Source: an uncultured SAR86 cluster bacterium (lineage in GTDB: Bacteria > Pseudomonadota > Gammaproteobacteria > Magnimaribacterales > AG-339-G14). From it: 64,000 nt of DNA. The notes beneath the pieces were generated by a model. The model was not told the origin of the DNA, searched no databases, and saw nothing but the letters and a program-made list of their open reading frames with translations. The position numbers and the translations under genes were made by a program. The stretch covers positions 1 through 64,000 of the forward strand of contig CABZIF010000003.1 in the NCBI GenBank assembly GCA_902525735.1, in the 5' to 3' direction. This document shows positions 1 through 8,449 of the stretch, piece by piece (position 1 is the first letter of the stretch; each line of letters begins with the position of its first letter).

Positions 1-663
1 GGAAAACCAAGAACTCATTCTAAACAACCCACTTTTAAAAAAATCTTAGAAGGCAAAACTACTCCTCATTTTTTTGCTAGATGGGATCAAAAACCGGATT
101 TTACATATCTTGGCATAGGTTCAGTAGTTGATTTCCAAGACAGCGTTCTTACCAGAGAGGGAAGTGCGATAGAGTTAACTTTAGCGGTTAAAGATGCGAA
201 AGATATTTTGAATTATGCTGCATCGTCAGAAGACTCATCCGTAAAAGGAACCGATGAAATCATATTGCCCCCTTCTTCTTTCGTTCTTGAAAAACATTTA
301 GAGGATTACATTTGCAAAAATTGGAAAAATACTATCTTTGGAAGAGAGTTCGATATCTATGAAAATGGGAGGCAATATCAAACAAATACAGGACCTTTAG
401 ATATCCTTGCAAAAAGGAAAGACGATAAAGAATTTTTGGTTTTAGAACTCAAGAGAGATCTAGCGAGTGATGTAGTAGTTGGACAAACTTTAAGTTACAT
501 GGGTTACATAAAGCAAAATCTGGCACTAAACGATGAAAAGGTAAGGGGATGCATAATTGCTACTAATGCAGATCAGCGCTTAAGAAACGCTCTGTCATCA
601 GTGGATAACATTGATTTTTACGAATATAAAATTAACTTTTCAATGAACAGAATTGAAACCTAA
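1..663 (+). CDS. NucS/DUF91-like PD-(D/E)XK endonuclease-domain protein, 5' end outside window
   Basis: Frame 1 is open from base 1 (GKPRTHSKQPTFKKILEGKTTPHFFARWDQKPDFTYLGIGSVV...) through the listed 208..663 ORF, so the TTG at 208 is not the true start. The C-terminal half has GPLDILAKRKDDKEFLVLELKRDLASDVVVGQTLSYMGYIK, a NucS-like ELK nuclease core. Confidence 0.75.
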   Translation, partial: GKPRTHSKQPTFKKILEGKTTPHFFARWDQKPDFTYLGIGSVVDFQDSVLTREGSAIELTLAVKDAKDILNYAASSEDSSVKGTDEIILPPSSFVLEKHLEDYICKNWKNTIFGREFDIYENGRQYQTNTGPLDILAKRKDDKEFLVLELKRDLASDVVVGQTLSYMGYIKQNLALNDEKVRGCIIATNADQRLRNALSSVDNIDFYEYKINFSMNRIET

Positions 664-740
664 TGAAGAAAAAACAGTCACATACAAATCAAGTCAGTCA
701 CGGTGGAGTAGATTTGGTTGTACCGGTTAAAACAAGTTGA
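663..740 (+). CDS. 25-aa micropeptide MKKKQSHTNQVSHGGVDLVVPVKTS (HGGV copy 1)
   Basis: ATG overlaps the upstream stop (taATGa) and its TGA abuts the next ATG at 741. Its core recurs at 1181-1268 and 1348-1380. Confidence 0.5.
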   Translation: MKKKQSHTNQVSHGGVDLVVPVKTS

Positions 741-1184
741 ATGAAGACCACTAAACAGCAATTAGGTGATTTTGGTGAAAATCTAATACAAAAAAAATTT
801 AATTGCCCTAAATGCAAAAGAGCAAAAACTTTAAAAAAACTTCCACCAAATTTTAAATGTGCAGACATTATTTGTGATTTCTGTGGTTATTTAGCACAAG
901 TCAAAACACATAATGTAAAAGATATATCCCAATTTCCTAAAAGAGTTCTTGGAGCAGCGTGGGGACCACAAAAAGAAAGGATGGATGCAGGAATATATTT
1001 TCCTCTATATGTTGTCCTAAAATGTGAGAAAAAATATTCAGTTTTTTATCTTTCGTCAGACCTACAAACAGAGGAAATGTTTATTAAAAGAAAACCATTA
1101 TCTAGTTCTGCAAAAAGAGCAGGATGGCAAGGGTATCTTTTTGATGGAGAGATAATGAAAGACCTAGTAACTAGGTTAATATGA
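741..1184 (+). CDS. DpnI-type Zn-binding PD-(D/E)XK nuclease domain protein (no winged-helix domain)
   Basis: CPKC...CDFC zinc ribbon, CADIICDFCGYLAQVK with the same D(x10)[E/Q]xK spacing as DpnI, and IKRKPLSSSAKRAGWQG resembling DpnI IQRKPLAPTARRAGWIG (recalled). Confidence 0.75.
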   Translation: MKTTKQQLGDFGENLIQKKFNCPKCKRAKTLKKLPPNFKCADIICDFCGYLAQVKTHNVKDISQFPKRVLGAAWGPQKERMDAGIYFPLYVVLKCEKKYSVFYLSSDLQTEEMFIKRKPLSSSAKRAGWQGYLFDGEIMKDLVTRLI

Positions 1185-1268
1185 CTAAAAAAACAGCTAC
1201 AACCAATTCAACTCGGTCACGGTGGAGTAGTTCCAATTGAAAAATTAATTTTCTGTTATAATAATTAA
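1181..1268 (+). pseudogene. HGGV micropeptide copy 2, frame broken at an A7 run; one A fewer gives MTKKQLQPIQLGHGGVVPIEKLIFCYNN
   Basis: ATGA overlap with the upstream stop. Removing one A from 1187-1193 gives an ORF aligning with copy 1 and ending TAA directly before ATG at 1269. As written, the frame is MTKKTATTNSTRSRWSSSN* (1181-1240). Confidence 0.45.
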
Positions 1269-1328
1269 ATGTGTGATTGCTGCGATTGCTGCGAATGTTC
1301 CTGTTGCTCAAAAGCAAAAATTAAATAA
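1269..1328 (+). CDS. 19-aa cysteine-rich micropeptide MCDCCDCCECSCCSKAKIK
   Basis: ATG TGT GAT TGC TGC GAT TGC TGC GAA TGT TCC TGT TGC TCA AAA GCA AAA ATT AAA TAA; 8 Cys in 19 residues; start directly abuts the TAA of the corrected HGGV copy 2. Confidence 0.45.
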   Translation: MCDCCDCCECSCCSKAKIK

Positions 1329-1347
1329 AGGTAAAGACCACCTATAA

Positions 1348-1380
1348 AAACAACTATCCAATGGTGGAGTTGATCCCTAG
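1348..1380 (+). pseudogene. Degenerate HGGV micropeptide copy 3 (KQLSNGGVDP*)
   Basis: AAA CAA CTA TCC AAT GGT GGA GTT GAT CCC TAG; matches the KKQ...GGVD core of copies 1 and 2 but has no in-frame ATG. Confidence 0.35.
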
Positions 1381-1401
1381 GTGTAGTTTGTTTTAAAAAA
1401 G

Positions 1402-2199
1402 TTGAAAAGAATAATACTTAGCAGAAAAGGATTTGATGCTAAAGCAGGCGGAAGTGCGTCACCTATATTTAGCGACGGAAGGATTTTTTCTATACCGATT
1501 CCTCAAGATCACCCTTCACCAAAAAAGTATAAAGATTTAAACCTTGACGGAACATCAGGCACACAGTTATTGAAAGAGGCATCTGCCAAGGTAAAACCTA
1601 CAGATTATTGTCATAATGACCCACTACTAAATGAAGATATTGGTATTTTCGGTCAAGCAGGTTCTTCGCAAACAGAATTAAAAAATAGTAGTGTAGGTCC
1701 GGGAGACTTATTTCTATTCTTTGGATGGTTTAAAAATTTTTCAATTAAGGGAAGAGATCTACATCATCTTTTTGGATGGTTACAAATAAAAGAAATAATC
1801 GAAGGGTCTAAAGCAATAACCACATATCTTAAAGAAAAGAATATTGCTCATCCTCACGGATACGGAGACACTTCTAAATTCTTAAATAATACTATCTATG
1901 TTGGCAAAAAAACTTTAGAGATAAATGAAAAAAAAGTTTTTAACAGAGGATACGGTTTATTTAAAAAGACTCACGATGATTTAATTTTGACTGAAGCAAA
2001 TAAAACTCGATCCAGATGGAAACTGCCTTCAAAATATTTCTTAAATACAGAAGGGTTGTTCTTAAACAGAATGAAGTGGGAGAACGAAAAAGAATTTACA
2101 ATCTTTTACAAAGGGTTTGGGCAAGAATTCATCCTTGACATTGAGAAAAATCCAAGTGTAATGACGTGGGCAGTAAACCTAATAAAAAAACACGGATAA
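1402..2199 (+). CDS. Nmad3-like (nucleotide modification associated domain 3) protein
   Basis: TTG start; MKRIILSRKGFDAKAGGSASPIFSDGRIFSIPIPQDHPSPKKYKDL and later FFGWF...LHHLFGWLQI pattern as remembered for Nmad3 proteins. Confidence 0.65.
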   Translation: MKRIILSRKGFDAKAGGSASPIFSDGRIFSIPIPQDHPSPKKYKDLNLDGTSGTQLLKEASAKVKPTDYCHNDPLLNEDIGIFGQAGSSQTELKNSSVGPGDLFLFFGWFKNFSIKGRDLHHLFGWLQIKEIIEGSKAITTYLKEKNIAHPHGYGDTSKFLNNTIYVGKKTLEINEKKVFNRGYGLFKKTHDDLILTEANKTRSRWKLPSKYFLNTEGLFLNRMKWENEKEFTIFYKGFGQEFILDIEKNPSVMTWAVNLIKKHG

Positions 2200-2218
2200 T
2201 TTATATGGAAGATAAAAT

Positions 2219-2905
2219 ATGGTTTTAGTAGCGGGCGTGCTCTTAGTTTTGGCATTGATATTCGGACCTTCTTTGTGGGTGAAGCTGATTATGAAAAGGT
2301 ATTCATCGCAACAGCCTGAAATGCCTGGCACTGGTGGAGAGCTCGCAAAGCACTTGATTGAGCGATTTTCTTTAAAAGATGTGAAGGTCGAAGTAACTGA
2401 ACTCGGAGATCACTACGATCCAATTGAAAAAAAAGTTAGGCTCTTACGAGAGCACTACGATTCTAAATCACTAACCGCAATTGCTATTGCAGCGCATGAG
2501 GTTGGACACGCAATTCAGGATCAGCAAGGTGATAAACGTTTGGCTACAAGAACAAAGATGGTCCCCATTGTTGATAAGGTGGCTCGTTTAAGTGTTGCCA
2601 TGATTTCTCTATCACCAGTGATCGGTATCGTTACGCGGCATCCCATGCCATTTTCTTTATTGCTTTTTTTAGGACTATCCGGCTTTGTTGCTCGCATGAT
2701 GATTCATGCTGTAACTTTACCAATTGAATTTGACGCAAGCTTTTCTAAAGCACTCCCTATATTAAGAGAAGGGAATTACGTATCGCAGTCAAACGAAAAA
2801 GCCGTAAGCAGTATTCTAAGGGCAGCAGCCCTCACTTATGTCTCGGCTGCGCTAGCCGACATTTTAAACCTTAGTCGTTGGATCGTAATACTATTAAGGC
2901 GATGA
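2219..2905 (+). CDS. YugP-type zinc metallopeptidase, membrane
   Basis: AIAAHEVGHAIQDQQG HExxH motif with flanking TM helices. Confidence 0.85.
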   Translation: MVLVAGVLLVLALIFGPSLWVKLIMKRYSSQQPEMPGTGGELAKHLIERFSLKDVKVEVTELGDHYDPIEKKVRLLREHYDSKSLTAIAIAAHEVGHAIQDQQGDKRLATRTKMVPIVDKVARLSVAMISLSPVIGIVTRHPMPFSLLLFLGLSGFVARMMIHAVTLPIEFDASFSKALPILREGNYVSQSNEKAVSSILRAAALTYVSAALADILNLSRWIVILLRR

Positions 2906-3075
2906 AATAATTTTAATGGAAGATAAATATATAAAATTTTTATCAAAGTTCCATAAAAATATTCATAAGAATATCAAATCGTAATTCGCATTATCTCAAA
3001 CACATCAGATTCAGTTGAATAGAACTGTTTCAAGTAGTTAAATAACAATGCGATATTATTTAATAAGGAGATTTT

Positions 3076-4293
3076 ATGAAAACTTTGAATAAAAAAATAT
3101 TTTTTTTTATAGCAATAATATTTATGCTTCCACAACATTTGGCTGGTAATAATCTTCAAGAAAATGTCCTAGCATATCAAGAGGCTTTAGTAGCAGCAGG
3201 AATAACAGGATCCAGCGTTGCTGGCGTATACAGTGCCGAAAATACTTTAGCCTTCTCTATTGTTAATTCTAGTATAGAAGGTGATAAATCTATTTCCAAT
3301 GAAACTATATTTCCAATATGGTCCATGTCAAAACCAATAACTATAGTTGCAATGATGATCTTACATGACAGGAATCTCTTTGACGTAACAGATCCTGTAA
3401 AAAACTACATCCCATATTTTAAAGATCTGCAATGTGAAGCAGAAGAAGAAAACATAGGAACTTATACTTGTGCAAATGATCTTTTAATAGAACACTTACT
3501 ATCTCATAGAAGTGGATATGGATATGCTTCTTATGATGCTAATGTCCCGGACCATCTAGATCCTTTTCAGGATTTGGATGAATTTGTTAGACATGTAGCA
3601 AGCCGACCAGTTAAATTCGAGCCTGGATCAGAATATCTATACGGAATAAATCAAGCAATTTTAGGAAGACTTGTAGAAGTTATATCCGGCCAAGAGTTTT
3701 TTGAATTTCTTAAAGAAAATTTATTTAATCCTTTGAACATGAAAAATACAAAGTTTTATTTGACCGATGAAGATAGAAAAAATTTCCACCCTTTATACAG
3801 AAAGGCCCAAGAAGAGGCAGGCATTAATCTTTTAAATCCTGACAGCGGAGTAAGCGAAATTACTTATAATTTTGACGAGCTTAAATATAATTTTGGAACT
3901 AAGAAGCAGCTAGGTGGAGAGGGCCTAGTGAGTACATTTGACGATTACAGAAAATTTTGTCAAATGCTTCTTTTGGGAGGTAAATACAATAACAAAACTA
4001 TAATATCGAGCGAATCCTTTGAGCTGATGACCAAAGTTGTAACGCCTCATTTTATAGCTGGAGGATACGATGATGGATTTGGATATTCATATTCTATGTT
4101 TTCTCTTCAAGAACCACTTCTCGACGGTACGGGATCACCAAAAGGTATTTTTGGATGGTCTGGTTATCACAATACGCACTTCTGGATTGATCAAACAAAC
4201 CAAATATATGGTTTATTTATGACAAGGACAACACCATTTCAAATTGAAATCCAAAAAAATTTTAGATCAGCAGTATACAAAAACATAAATTAA
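3076..4293 (+). CDS. Serine hydrolase, class C beta-lactamase-related
   Basis: Signal peptide; SxxK motif SMSKP; LLSHRSGYGY; YLYGINQAILGRLVEVISG. Confidence 0.85.
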   Translation: MKTLNKKIFFFIAIIFMLPQHLAGNNLQENVLAYQEALVAAGITGSSVAGVYSAENTLAFSIVNSSIEGDKSISNETIFPIWSMSKPITIVAMMILHDRNLFDVTDPVKNYIPYFKDLQCEAEEENIGTYTCANDLLIEHLLSHRSGYGYASYDANVPDHLDPFQDLDEFVRHVASRPVKFEPGSEYLYGINQAILGRLVEVISGQEFFEFLKENLFNPLNMKNTKFYLTDEDRKNFHPLYRKAQEEAGINLLNPDSGVSEITYNFDELKYNFGTKKQLGGEGLVSTFDDYRKFCQMLLLGGKYNNKTIISSESFELMTKVVTPHFIAGGYDDGFGYSYSMFSLQEPLLDGTGSPKGIFGWSGYHNTHFWIDQTNQIYGLFMTRTTPFQIEIQKNFRSAVYKNIN

Positions 4294-4392
4294 AAAAAAC
4301 TTAAAAAAATAATTATTTTTTAATATCTTAAAAAAAACTTGTCCTATAAACTTAAACTTTAAACAGAATTGTTAAAATAAGTTAAACATGGA

Positions 4393-5730
4393 CTATTCAT
4401 TTAAATCAGTTTTATAAGTCTCTGTAAGAAAATAGACAGAGAGCAAAGAAGCAGCTGAAGCTAAAGCAATATAAACAGAAACCCAAAAAATATCGTAACT
4501 TGTCCATAGCAAAGTTGCTATGGTTGGTGCGAAAGAACCACCTAAAATAGCTCCAATTTGATAGCCAAGAGACGCACCAGAATATCTAACTTCGGTAGAA
4601 AAAAGTTCAGCAAAGAAAGCTGCTTGAGGTCCATACATCATTCCTAAAAAAGCCAATCCTCCAGTAACAGCCAAAATAACCAGATAAAAATTACCCGTAT
4701 CAATTAGAGGAAAAAGAAAAAAAGACCATAAAGCCGTTAGGCAGGCACCAGCCATAAAAATTCCTTTTCTACCATTTTTGTCCGAATAATGAGAGAAGTA
4801 AAATTGAGCAGGCACCATAATGGCTGAGCCAATCAACACAGCGGCAAGCAAATCATTTCGAGAGAGGTCTGTAGTTGCAACACCATAAGCCAGTATGAAA
4901 GCCACTAAGATATAGAAAGTTACCTGGATTGAAAGAAATGCTCCTGCAGCAAGAGAAATTCTTCGAGGGTACCTTCTTAAAGCCTCAAGTATAGGCGAAG
5001 ACTTTATTTCTTGTTTGACGTTGTCTTGAGAACTTTTAGCTGCTTCGAGCTCTTTAAAGGCTTTGGTATCTTCAAGTCTTAATTGGATATACATACTAAT
5101 TATTACTAAAACAAAGCTTATTAAAAAAGGAATTCTCCAACCCCAGGAGAGAAAACTTTCCTCTGAAGTAAGCAAACTCACTGAGATAAAGGCGATGTTA
5201 GCCAGAATTACGCCAACTGGTGCACCCGCTTGAGCATAAGCTCCGTAGTAACCTCTTCTATGGCTTGGTGCGCTTTCAGTGATCAATAACATTGCACCTC
5301 CCCATTGACCGCCAATGGCAATTCCTTGACAGAATCTTAAAAAGGTAAGGAGAAGAGGTGCTGCTATACCTATAGTTTCATAAGTTGGTAATAGACCAAT
5401 TAAAGTTGATGCTATTCCCATTAACACCAACGCAAATACCAATGTTTTCTTTCTGCCAACAAGATCTCCAAAGTGGCCAAAAATAATCCCACCAATGGGT
5501 CGCGCGATGAAACCAGCTGCAAACGTCATGAAAGATAATATGAGTGCGGTTGTCGGATCTACTTCTCCAAAGAAAAGTTTTGGAAACACTAGCCCAGCTG
5601 CTGCGCCATATAAAAAGAAATCGTACCACTCGATACTAGTGCCTGATAAAGAGGTAAAGGCAACTTTTCTAATATTTGATTCTGTTGAAATTTCTTTCAT
5701 GACATCATAATAAACGTAAATCTCTTTCAT
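4393..5730 (-). CDS. MFS transporter, MHS (metabolite:H+ symporter) family
   Basis: GTSIEWYDFFLYGAAAGLVFPKLFF, FGHFGDLVGRKKTL and RFCQGIAIGGQWGGAMLL signatures. An internal ATG at 5700 is an alternative start. Confidence 0.85.
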   Translation of the reverse strand: MKEIYVYYDVMKEISTESNIRKVAFTSLSGTSIEWYDFFLYGAAAGLVFPKLFFGEVDPTTALILSFMTFAAGFIARPIGGIIFGHFGDLVGRKKTLVFALVLMGIASTLIGLLPTYETIGIAAPLLLTFLRFCQGIAIGGQWGGAMLLITESAPSHRRGYYGAYAQAGAPVGVILANIAFISVSLLTSEESFLSWGWRIPFLISFVLVIISMYIQLRLEDTKAFKELEAAKSSQDNVKQEIKSSPILEALRRYPRRISLAAGAFLSIQVTFYILVAFILAYGVATTDLSRNDLLAAVLIGSAIMVPAQFYFSHYSDKNGRKGIFMAGACLTALWSFFLFPLIDTGNFYLVILAVTGGLAFLGMMYGPQAAFFAELFSTEVRYSGASLGYQIGAILGGSFAPTIATLLWTSYDIFWVSVYIALASAASLLSVYFLTETYKTDLNE

Positions 5731-5825
5731 TACACTACACTCAAAAGAGTTGATATTTTTAAAAAAAAATTGCTAGAAAGAAAAAAATAAGTTGAACTGA
5801 TTTGAAAGAATTTTAAAATTAAATA

Positions 5826-6215
5826 ATGAAATCAATTATTACAATTTTATTTTTAATGTTATCTCTCAATGCTTTTGCGGAGAAAGTTTATTTTATAAAT
5901 ATCAAAGAAGGAGACGTTTTGAAATCACCGTTTCTTGTTCAATTTGGATTGTCAGGCAAAGGCGTTGCTCCAGCGGGAGTTGATATAGAAAATACTGGTC
6001 ACCATCACCTTTTAATAAATGTTGATGAGATAGATTATTCTTTGCCAATCCCATCTTCTAAGCAACATCTTCATTTTGGCTTAGGCCAAACCGAAACAAA
6101 TCTTGATCTTGCAGAAGGGGAATATCAGTTGCAGTTAATTTTGGGAAATAAATACCATATACCTCATCAGCCACCTTTAGAATCAAAAAAAATTAAAGTT
6201 ACAGTGATCCCATAA
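5826..6215 (+). CDS. DUF4399-type secreted protein
   Basis: Signal peptide; VYFINIKEGDVLKSPFLVQFGLSGKGVAPAGVDIENTGHHHLLI. Confidence 0.75.
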   Translation: MKSIITILFLMLSLNAFAEKVYFINIKEGDVLKSPFLVQFGLSGKGVAPAGVDIENTGHHHLLINVDEIDYSLPIPSSKQHLHFGLGQTETNLDLAEGEYQLQLILGNKYHIPHQPPLESKKIKVTVIP

Positions 6216-6268
6216 GTGAAAATAATTTGATAACCTAAATAATAAAAACAAAAAAAGGAGTTATAAAT

Positions 6269-6724
6269 ATGTTGGATTTAATTAGTTTTGATGAATCGAA
6301 GATTGATTGGAAACCGCTACCAGGCCCTGATGGTGAACCAGCTGATCATATCTCGTTGTCTATATTAAACGTAGATGACAGAGCTAAAATAGTCGATGTT
6401 TTATTTAAGTTTTCAGCAAATGAAAAAATTCTGATGCACAGACATACATCACACTATAGTACTTTCACTGTTAAAGGAGAGTTGAGAACTTATCTTCCCA
6501 ATGGAGAATTAAAGGATGTTAGACCTGCGGGAGTATTTAAAGCCGGTGAACCAGGGGAAGCGCATACAGAAGGCGGTGGAGACGAAGATGTAGTGGTTTA
6601 TTTTAGTTTAAGACCATATACGGCCACAGATCCTATATATGAAATTCTTGACGAAAACTTAGAAGTTCTTCAAGCGATGAATTTTGAAGATTTGAAGGGT
6701 CTGAATGAGGAACATTCTTTTTAA
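6269..6724 (+). CDS. Cupin-domain protein
   Basis: HRHTSHYSTFTVKGELRTY and GEAHTEGGGDEDVVVYF cupin motifs; RBS aaggag upstream. Confidence 0.7.
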   Translation: MLDLISFDESKIDWKPLPGPDGEPADHISLSILNVDDRAKIVDVLFKFSANEKILMHRHTSHYSTFTVKGELRTYLPNGELKDVRPAGVFKAGEPGEAHTEGGGDEDVVVYFSLRPYTATDPIYEILDENLEVLQAMNFEDLKGLNEEHSF

Positions 6725-6797
6725 GTCACATTGACAAAAGTTGTATCTTAAGGACTATTAATTTAAAGTGTTCGATCCTTAAGGAGAGTATAAACAT

Positions 6798-7196
6798 ATG
6801 AAAAATTCCCAGTTAATTTCAGACAGGCTGGCTATGACATTATCTTTAGCTTGTATAGTGCATTGCCTATTTGTGCCGGCTTTCTTAATTTCTTCTGTTG
6901 CTTTGTTTTCCATACAGTTTTCCGATGAAATTCTTCATTATTCTCTGCTTTTTTTAGCCGCACCAATAAGTCTATATGCTCTTTACCAGGGTAAAAAAAA
7001 TCACAAAAGTAATTCCTTTTTCCCGATTGGAGTTTTTGGGTTGGCGGTTCTTCTTTTTGCCTTGTTTAATGAAGGAGAGTATTTAGGTTTTCCATTAGAA
7101 AACATATTCACAATAATTGGGTCAGCTTTCTTAATATTTGCCCACTATAAAAATTATCGAACTTGTCAAAATTCTGACTGCGATTGTCACGAATAA
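6798..7196 (+). CDS. MerC-domain membrane protein
   Basis: SDRLAMTLSLACIVHCLFVPAFLI and C-terminal CQNSDCDCHE. Confidence 0.75.
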   Translation: MKNSQLISDRLAMTLSLACIVHCLFVPAFLISSVALFSIQFSDEILHYSLLFLAAPISLYALYQGKKNHKSNSFFPIGVFGLAVLLFALFNEGEYLGFPLENIFTIIGSAFLIFAHYKNYRTCQNSDCDCHE

Positions 7197-7245
7197 TTTT
7201 TATTTTTAACTTGGAAAGCTTGAAAAAAAAATTTAATATTTTCCT

Positions 7246-8445
7246 ATGTTAAAAGAAGAACAAAACAGACTACTCAAAGGTTTGATCACTCATTTAGACG
7301 CTAATACAAATGTTGATGCAGGTGGGATAGTTAAAACACCAGCTGATACTTACACTTGTGAAGAAAGATTTGATTTAGAGTGGAAAACCTTTTTTAAAGA
7401 TTATCCTCAAATTGTTGGCATGTCTGGAGATTTGGCTGAACCAAATAGTTTCGTTACGATCGAAGATTTTGGCTCATCAATAATCGCTGCACGAGATCCC
7501 CAAGGAAAGTTTCGGGCATATGCGAATGTCTGTTCTCATCGAGGTGCTGAAATCGAACAAGATAAAAAAGGTGTAAAGTCTAAATTCTCGTGTCCTTTCC
7601 ATGGATGGACTTTTAATAACGAAGGAGATTTGGTCGGTTATCCTAAAAGGGACCAATTTGGAAAAATAGATAAAGACTGTTATGGACTAACTGAATTACC
7701 GAGTCTAGAAAAGTATGGTTTCTTATGGGTGCATCCAAATTCAAAAGGAGAAATTAATTTAGATGAATTATTAGGCGATAAGTTGAATGAAGAATTTGCT
7801 GCGTGGGATTTTGATAAGTTAGTGCTTTCTCATGAAGATGAATATCGAACTGACATGAATTGGAAGTTAGCTATAGATACTTTTGGAGAAACTTACCACT
7901 TTTCTGTTTTGCATAAAGACTCTCTTTTTCAAGCTTTTCATGGCAACTGTCAATTGTTTGATAGTTTTAAAAGGAATGGAAGATTAATTTTGTGCAAGAG
8001 AGATATCGATGCAATGAGAGAAATGCCTGAAGAAGATTGGAAAATCTGTACAGGAACGTTGCCAGTTTATTATTTATTTCCAAATATAATCTTTATGCCA
8101 ACTCCAGAAGGGGCTTTTTTGGTTAAAGAGTATCCTTTAGAAGATTCACCTCATAAAAGCGTTTCAAAGATTTCGTTCTATTTTTATCCAGAAGCACTTG
8201 CAGCCGCCAAAAAAATGGGAGTATCTCCAGAAACTGGTCAAAATCCTCTTGAAGAACTCTACACTGCATTTGGCAATGTAATTCGAGACGAAGATTATGT
8301 AGCTGCTGCCTCATCTCATAAGGGTTTAAATTCTGGCAACCTTGAATTTCTTACTTTTGGTAGAAATGAACCAGCTCTTCATCATTATCACAATACCTAC
8401 AGAGAAGCATTAGGCTTGCAAAAATTACCTCTTATTAAATCTTAA
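7246..8445 (+). CDS. Rieske aromatic ring-hydroxylating oxygenase, alpha subunit
   Basis: Rieske CSHRGAEIEQ...CPFHGWTF; non-heme iron region DTFGETYHFSVLHKD. Confidence 0.9.
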   Translation: MLKEEQNRLLKGLITHLDANTNVDAGGIVKTPADTYTCEERFDLEWKTFFKDYPQIVGMSGDLAEPNSFVTIEDFGSSIIAARDPQGKFRAYANVCSHRGAEIEQDKKGVKSKFSCPFHGWTFNNEGDLVGYPKRDQFGKIDKDCYGLTELPSLEKYGFLWVHPNSKGEINLDELLGDKLNEEFAAWDFDKLVLSHEDEYRTDMNWKLAIDTFGETYHFSVLHKDSLFQAFHGNCQLFDSFKRNGRLILCKRDIDAMREMPEEDWKICTGTLPVYYLFPNIIFMPTPEGAFLVKEYPLEDSPHKSVSKISFYFYPEALAAAKKMGVSPETGQNPLEELYTAFGNVIRDEDYVAAASSHKGLNSGNLEFLTFGRNEPALHHYHNTYREALGLQKLPLIKS

Positions 8446-8449
8446 TTAA

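Noticed and set aside
690-1375. tcacggtggagtag repeats as integron attC sites or a CRISPR-like array
   Set aside because: Only three copies, irregular spacing, no RYYYAAC/GTTRRRY core or attC-like palindrome, and copies 1 and 2 align better as coding sequence.
2205-2937. atggaagataaa repeated at ~2205 and ~2916 flanking the YugP gene as a direct repeat of a mobile insertion
   Set aside because: The match is only about 12 bp in AT-rich sequence; no other evidence of mobility.
2974-3159. 61-aa minus-strand ORF near 3.0 kb
   Set aside because: Overlaps the start and RBS of the 3076 serine hydrolase; no recognisable domain.
5378-5629. Listed ORF antisense/alternate frame within the MFS gene
   Set aside because: Fully embedded in a well-supported CDS; low-complexity shadow translation. 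The same applies to 5495..5710, 8123..8314, 8586..8780, 12899..13123, 13514..13759, 14138..14524, 15111..15353, 16231..16482 and other embedded ORFs.
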